From positions 1 through 33,006 of the forward strand of contig JAJRXM010000045.1 in the NCBI GenBank assembly GCA_024276275.1: DNA of 33,006 bases. Direction: 5' to 3'. Below are positions 32,195-33,006 of this stretch, piece after piece. The notes beneath the pieces were generated by a model. That model was not told where the DNA came from. It saw only the letters and a list, made by a program, of their open reading frames with translations, and did not search any database. Position 1 is the stretch's first letter. The number at the start of each line of letters is the position of its first letter. The stretch is from Candidatus Zixiibacteriota bacterium (lineage in GTDB: Bacteria; Zixibacteria; MSB-5A5; GN15; FEB-12). A program made the position numbers and the translations under genes.

Positions 32195-33006
32195 ATGACC
32201 GATAAAATCTTTTTGAAATTAGCAGATCAACTATCCCCCTCTGCCCGGGTAATCAGAGATTTAACCGATTACGATAATTATTGTCATGATGCAACTATTG
32301 AAAAAGGCAGACCGTCGGCAATTGTATTTGCTCAAAATGAATCTGATATATGTCATGTTGTAAATTTCTGTCATCAAAACAAAATTCCGTTTGTTCCACG
32401 CGGAGCAGGCACCGGACTTTCGGGTGGAGCAGTTCCATCTGATGGAGCAATCGTCTTGTCATTAGAAGAAATGACCCGACTCAGAATAGATACAACACAA
32501 AAAATAGCTTATGCCCAAACCGGAGTTATAACAAAAACAGTTTTAGATGAATCAGCAAAGTATAATTTGTTCTATCCTCCTGACCCTGCCAGTTATGATG
32601 AATCTACTATTGGTGGAAATGTAGCTGAAAATGCAGGCGGTTTAAAATGTGTCAAATACGGTGTCACTAAAGATTATGTTTTAGGACTCAGAGGAGTTAC
32701 AACAAACGGACAAATTTTGGAAACGGGTATTTATAGTGATAAATCAGGATTTGATTTCACTGAACTTTTTATAGGTTCAGAAGGTACTCTTATAATTATC
32801 ACCGAAATTGCTTTGAAGTTAATAGATTTACCTAAGCCGGGTGATACTATTTTGACCGCATTTGATAACCCCAAAGATGCCACCCAAACTGTTGCAGATA
32901 TTCGCATGGCAGGTATTACCCCGATTATTTTAGAATTTTTGGATGGTGGTGCGGCTGCCTGTTCCAACAGTTATGAGAAAAACGAAATGCTCGACAATGT
33001 TGCCGC
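32195..33006 (+). CDS. glcD: FAD-linked oxidase, glycolate oxidase GlcD-type, cut by the window end
   Basis: About 270 residues are present, open to the last base; the full protein is usually ~460. The ATG at 32195 follows the FmdB stop by four bases. The FAD-binding PCMH fold is clear: RPSAIVFAQNESDICHVVNF, VPRGAGTGLSGGAVPS, YPPDPASYDESTIGGNVAEN, AGGLKCVKYGVTKDYVLGL and FIGSEGTLIIITEIALKL. The enzyme oxidises a 2-hydroxy acid such as glycolate or D-lactate, usually with an Fe-S partner (GlcF) that would lie to the right. The substrate cannot be settled from this portion. Confidence 0.92.
   Translation, partial: MTDKIFLKLADQLSPSARVIRDLTDYDNYCHDATIEKGRPSAIVFAQNESDICHVVNFCHQNKIPFVPRGAGTGLSGGAVPSDGAIVLSLEEMTRLRIDTTQKIAYAQTGVITKTVLDESAKYNLFYPPDPASYDESTIGGNVAENAGGLKCVKYGVTKDYVLGLRGVTTNGQILETGIYSDKSGFDFTELFIGSEGTLIIITEIALKLIDLPKPGDTILTAFDNPKDATQTVADIRMAGITPIILEFLDGGAAACSNSYEKNEMLDNVA

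Noticed and set aside
1-33006. CRISPR array, tRNA, transposase, integrase or prophage genes
   Set aside because: I looked for regular spaced repeats, cloverleaf ends and recombinase motifs and saw none by eye; a dedicated tRNA or IS search was not possible.

Overview
The window is AT-rich Gram-negative bacterial chromosome. The best guess is a lineage of the FCB superphylum (Zixibacteria, Marinimicrobia, KSB1 or similar). The reasons are outer-membrane barrels and lipoproteins, an M6 protease with a Por/type IX secretion C-terminal sorting domain, an MXAN_6640-type metalloprotease ending in a dockerin pair, a bacterial microcompartment (BMC) shell protein, and a PilMNOPQ-type machine. The phylum is an inference from protein style and 142 nt of 16S rRNA. 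TAA is the ordinary stop codon of most genes here. Layout, left to right. Positions 1-460 hold the 5' end of a 16S rRNA gene on the minus strand, with a near-consensus promoter, a terminator-like hairpin at the very start of the transcript and a boxA-like element. Positions 761-4487 hold a GT39-type glycosyltransferase with TPRs, a DUF3592 membrane protein and a lipoprotein. Positions 4503-6773 (minus) hold a ferredoxin-NADP reductase and a frameshifted U32 family gene, separated by a nested inverted repeat. Positions 6874-8107 hold two unrecognised envelope proteins facing each other across a REP-like repeat. Positions 7487-11111 (minus) hold a compact BMC cluster: a WYL regulator, one hexameric shell protein and a CoA-acylating aldehyde dehydrogenase with a probable encapsulation tail. 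Positions 11363-16474 (plus) hold a tight operon (lipoprotein, PorV-like barrel, secreted M6 protease) behind a sigma-54-like promoter. Positions 16530-20679 (minus) hold a zinc-ribbon protein, a dockerin-bearing metalloprotease and an Omp85-family barrel. Positions 20841-28761 (plus) hold a complete type IV pilus/type II secretion core: PilB, PilC, two prepilins, a PilM-PilN fusion, PilO, PilP and a secretin. Positions 28762-30511 (minus) hold a MauE/DoxX membrane protein, a membrane-anchored rhodanese and a ZIP transporter. Positions 30607-33006 (plus) hold an aminotransferase, an FmdB-type zinc ribbon and the start of a GlcD-like FAD oxidase. The most striking points are these. The secretin reading frame is conserved end to end but interrupted by two in-frame TAA codons, both where Glu (GAA) would be expected. 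The BMC cluster is minimal: a consensus promoter has a dyad in its spacer, and an intrinsic terminator sits between the shell and enzyme genes, so shell would be made in excess over enzyme. The 16S promoter fires directly into a terminator-like hairpin. Several dispersed REP-like inverted repeats occur, one of them encoding the last residues of a lipoprotein. No tRNA, CRISPR array, transposase or prophage gene was recognised.
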